Shown here one piece after another: positions 6,184 through 6,432 of a stretch of DNA of 6,432 bases. Made by a program: the position numbers and the translations under genes. Source of the stretch: Patescibacteria group bacterium. Lineage in GTDB: Bacteria > Patescibacteriota > Minisyncoccia > Minisyncoccales > S141-161. The stretch is from positions 1 through 6,432 of the forward strand of contig WFWQ01000022.1 of the NCBI GenBank assembly GCA_015491015.1, read 5' to 3'. Positions within the stretch are counted from its first letter, which is position 1. Each line of letters opens with the position of its first letter. Below the pieces are notes generated by a model that did not search any database, was not told where the DNA came from, and was given only the letters and a program-made list of their open reading frames with translations.

Positions 6184-6432
6184 ATTCTTTGATTATTTCT
6201 CTTAAAATTTTAATCACTTTTCGACCTTTAGAGGTTAATTGATAACAACTTATTCTACCTCTCTTTTCTTTCTTAATCAAACCCAAAAGAGTTAAAGTTT
6301 TAAGCTGATGAGAAATGCAACTTTTAGAAGTTCTTAATATTTCAGCTATATCTGAAGGACAAACCTCTTTGCTTTTAGAAAAGACCATTATAACTTTAAA
6401 TCTGGTTTCATCTTTAAACAAAGAAACTAAGC
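6173..6432 (-). CDS. ArsR-type winged-helix transcriptional regulator, 5' end outside window
   Basis: The reading frame stays open to the window edge. A TTG at 6421 could be taken as a start, but the upstream codons (L-V-S-L before FKDETRFKVI) continue the usual first helix, so the true start lies beyond 6432. The visible part is a winged helix-turn-helix: 'DETRFKVI' in the DPTR-like helix 1 position, 'CPSDIAEIL' as helix 3, the recognition helix 'SKSCISHQLKTLTLLGLI', then a basic wing 'KKEKRGRISCYQLT' and a C-terminal helix. Counting from the TTG, cysteines are C21, C35 and C59. The ArsR metal motif ELCVCDL is represented by 'EVCPSDI', which keeps only the first cysteine. The regulator probably controls its own operon of redox genes, perhaps by thiol oxidation. 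It ends in TAG, the only non-TAA stop here. Confidence 0.87.
   Translation of the reverse strand, partial: LVSLFKDETRFKVIMVFSKSKEVCPSDIAEILRTSKSCISHQLKTLTLLGLIKKEKRGRISCYQLTSKGRKVIKILREIIKEYES

Noticed and set aside
6173..6421. TTG at 6421 as the true start of the ArsR-type regulator
   Set aside because: The frame remains open to 6432 and the extra residues extend helix 1 as in the family; starting at TTG would cut into the DPTR-like helix. The gene is treated as partial.
1..6432. CRISPR arrays, tRNA or rRNA genes, insertion sequences
   Set aside because: No regularly spaced repeats, cloverleaf-like segments, transposase genes or flanking target duplications were found; non-coding DNA totals only a few short gaps.
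1..6432. Recoded TGA (as in SR1/Gracilibacteria)
   Set aside because: All proteins are full length with glycine encoded by GGN and conserved motifs intact under the standard code. The absence of TGA stops among eight genes is too small a sample to suggest recoding.

Overview
This is a compact, AT-rich bacterial segment (about one third G+C by eye) in which every supported gene is on the minus strand, so transcription runs from high to low coordinates. The membrane-anchored DsbA (N-terminal anchor, then a DHIRG…NAPVTLIEF lead-in and CPFC site), the small glutaredoxin, the ATP-cone class II ribonucleotide reductase and the tight packing resemble Patescibacteria (candidate phyla radiation). That placement rests on family resemblance, not on a marker gene. 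Stop codons are seven TAA, one TAG and no TGA, and all proteins read through normally with the standard bacterial code.

Region 6432-3735 looks like one operon: an ArsR-type regulator (5' end outside the window), a CVYC glutaredoxin, a membrane-anchored DsbA-like protein (CPFC), a membrane-anchored thioredoxin-like protein (CQSC) and a short glutamate dehydrogenase. Consecutive genes overlap by 11, 14 and 11 bp or are 17 bp apart, so co-transcription and translational coupling are likely. The first four genes concern thiol-disulfide chemistry on both sides of the membrane. The dehydrogenase may supply reduced nicotinamide nucleotide or link to nitrogen metabolism.

Region 3734-3581 is an intergenic gap with a near-ideal sigma70-type promoter (TTGACA, 19 bp, TATAAT) and a DnaA-box-like 9-mer. 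It drives nrdJ (adenosylcobalamin-dependent ribonucleoside-triphosphate reductase, 3580-1262) and, 6 bp later, a cob(I)alamin adenosyltransferase gene (1255-743). The enzyme and the maker of its cofactor are therefore encoded together. The glutaredoxin of the upstream operon is a candidate electron donor for the reductase.

Region 742-1 holds a second promoter that predicts a leaderless transcript, a gene for an unrecognised single-pass membrane protein (686-39), and a perfect 12-bp inverted repeat at the window edge that probably terminates transcription.

No wholly new system is obvious. The points most worth a second look are the cysteine-containing ArsR regulator heading a redox operon, the unusual architecture of the reductase, the near-absence of Shine-Dalgarno motifs, and a strong excess of the tetranucleotide AGCT.
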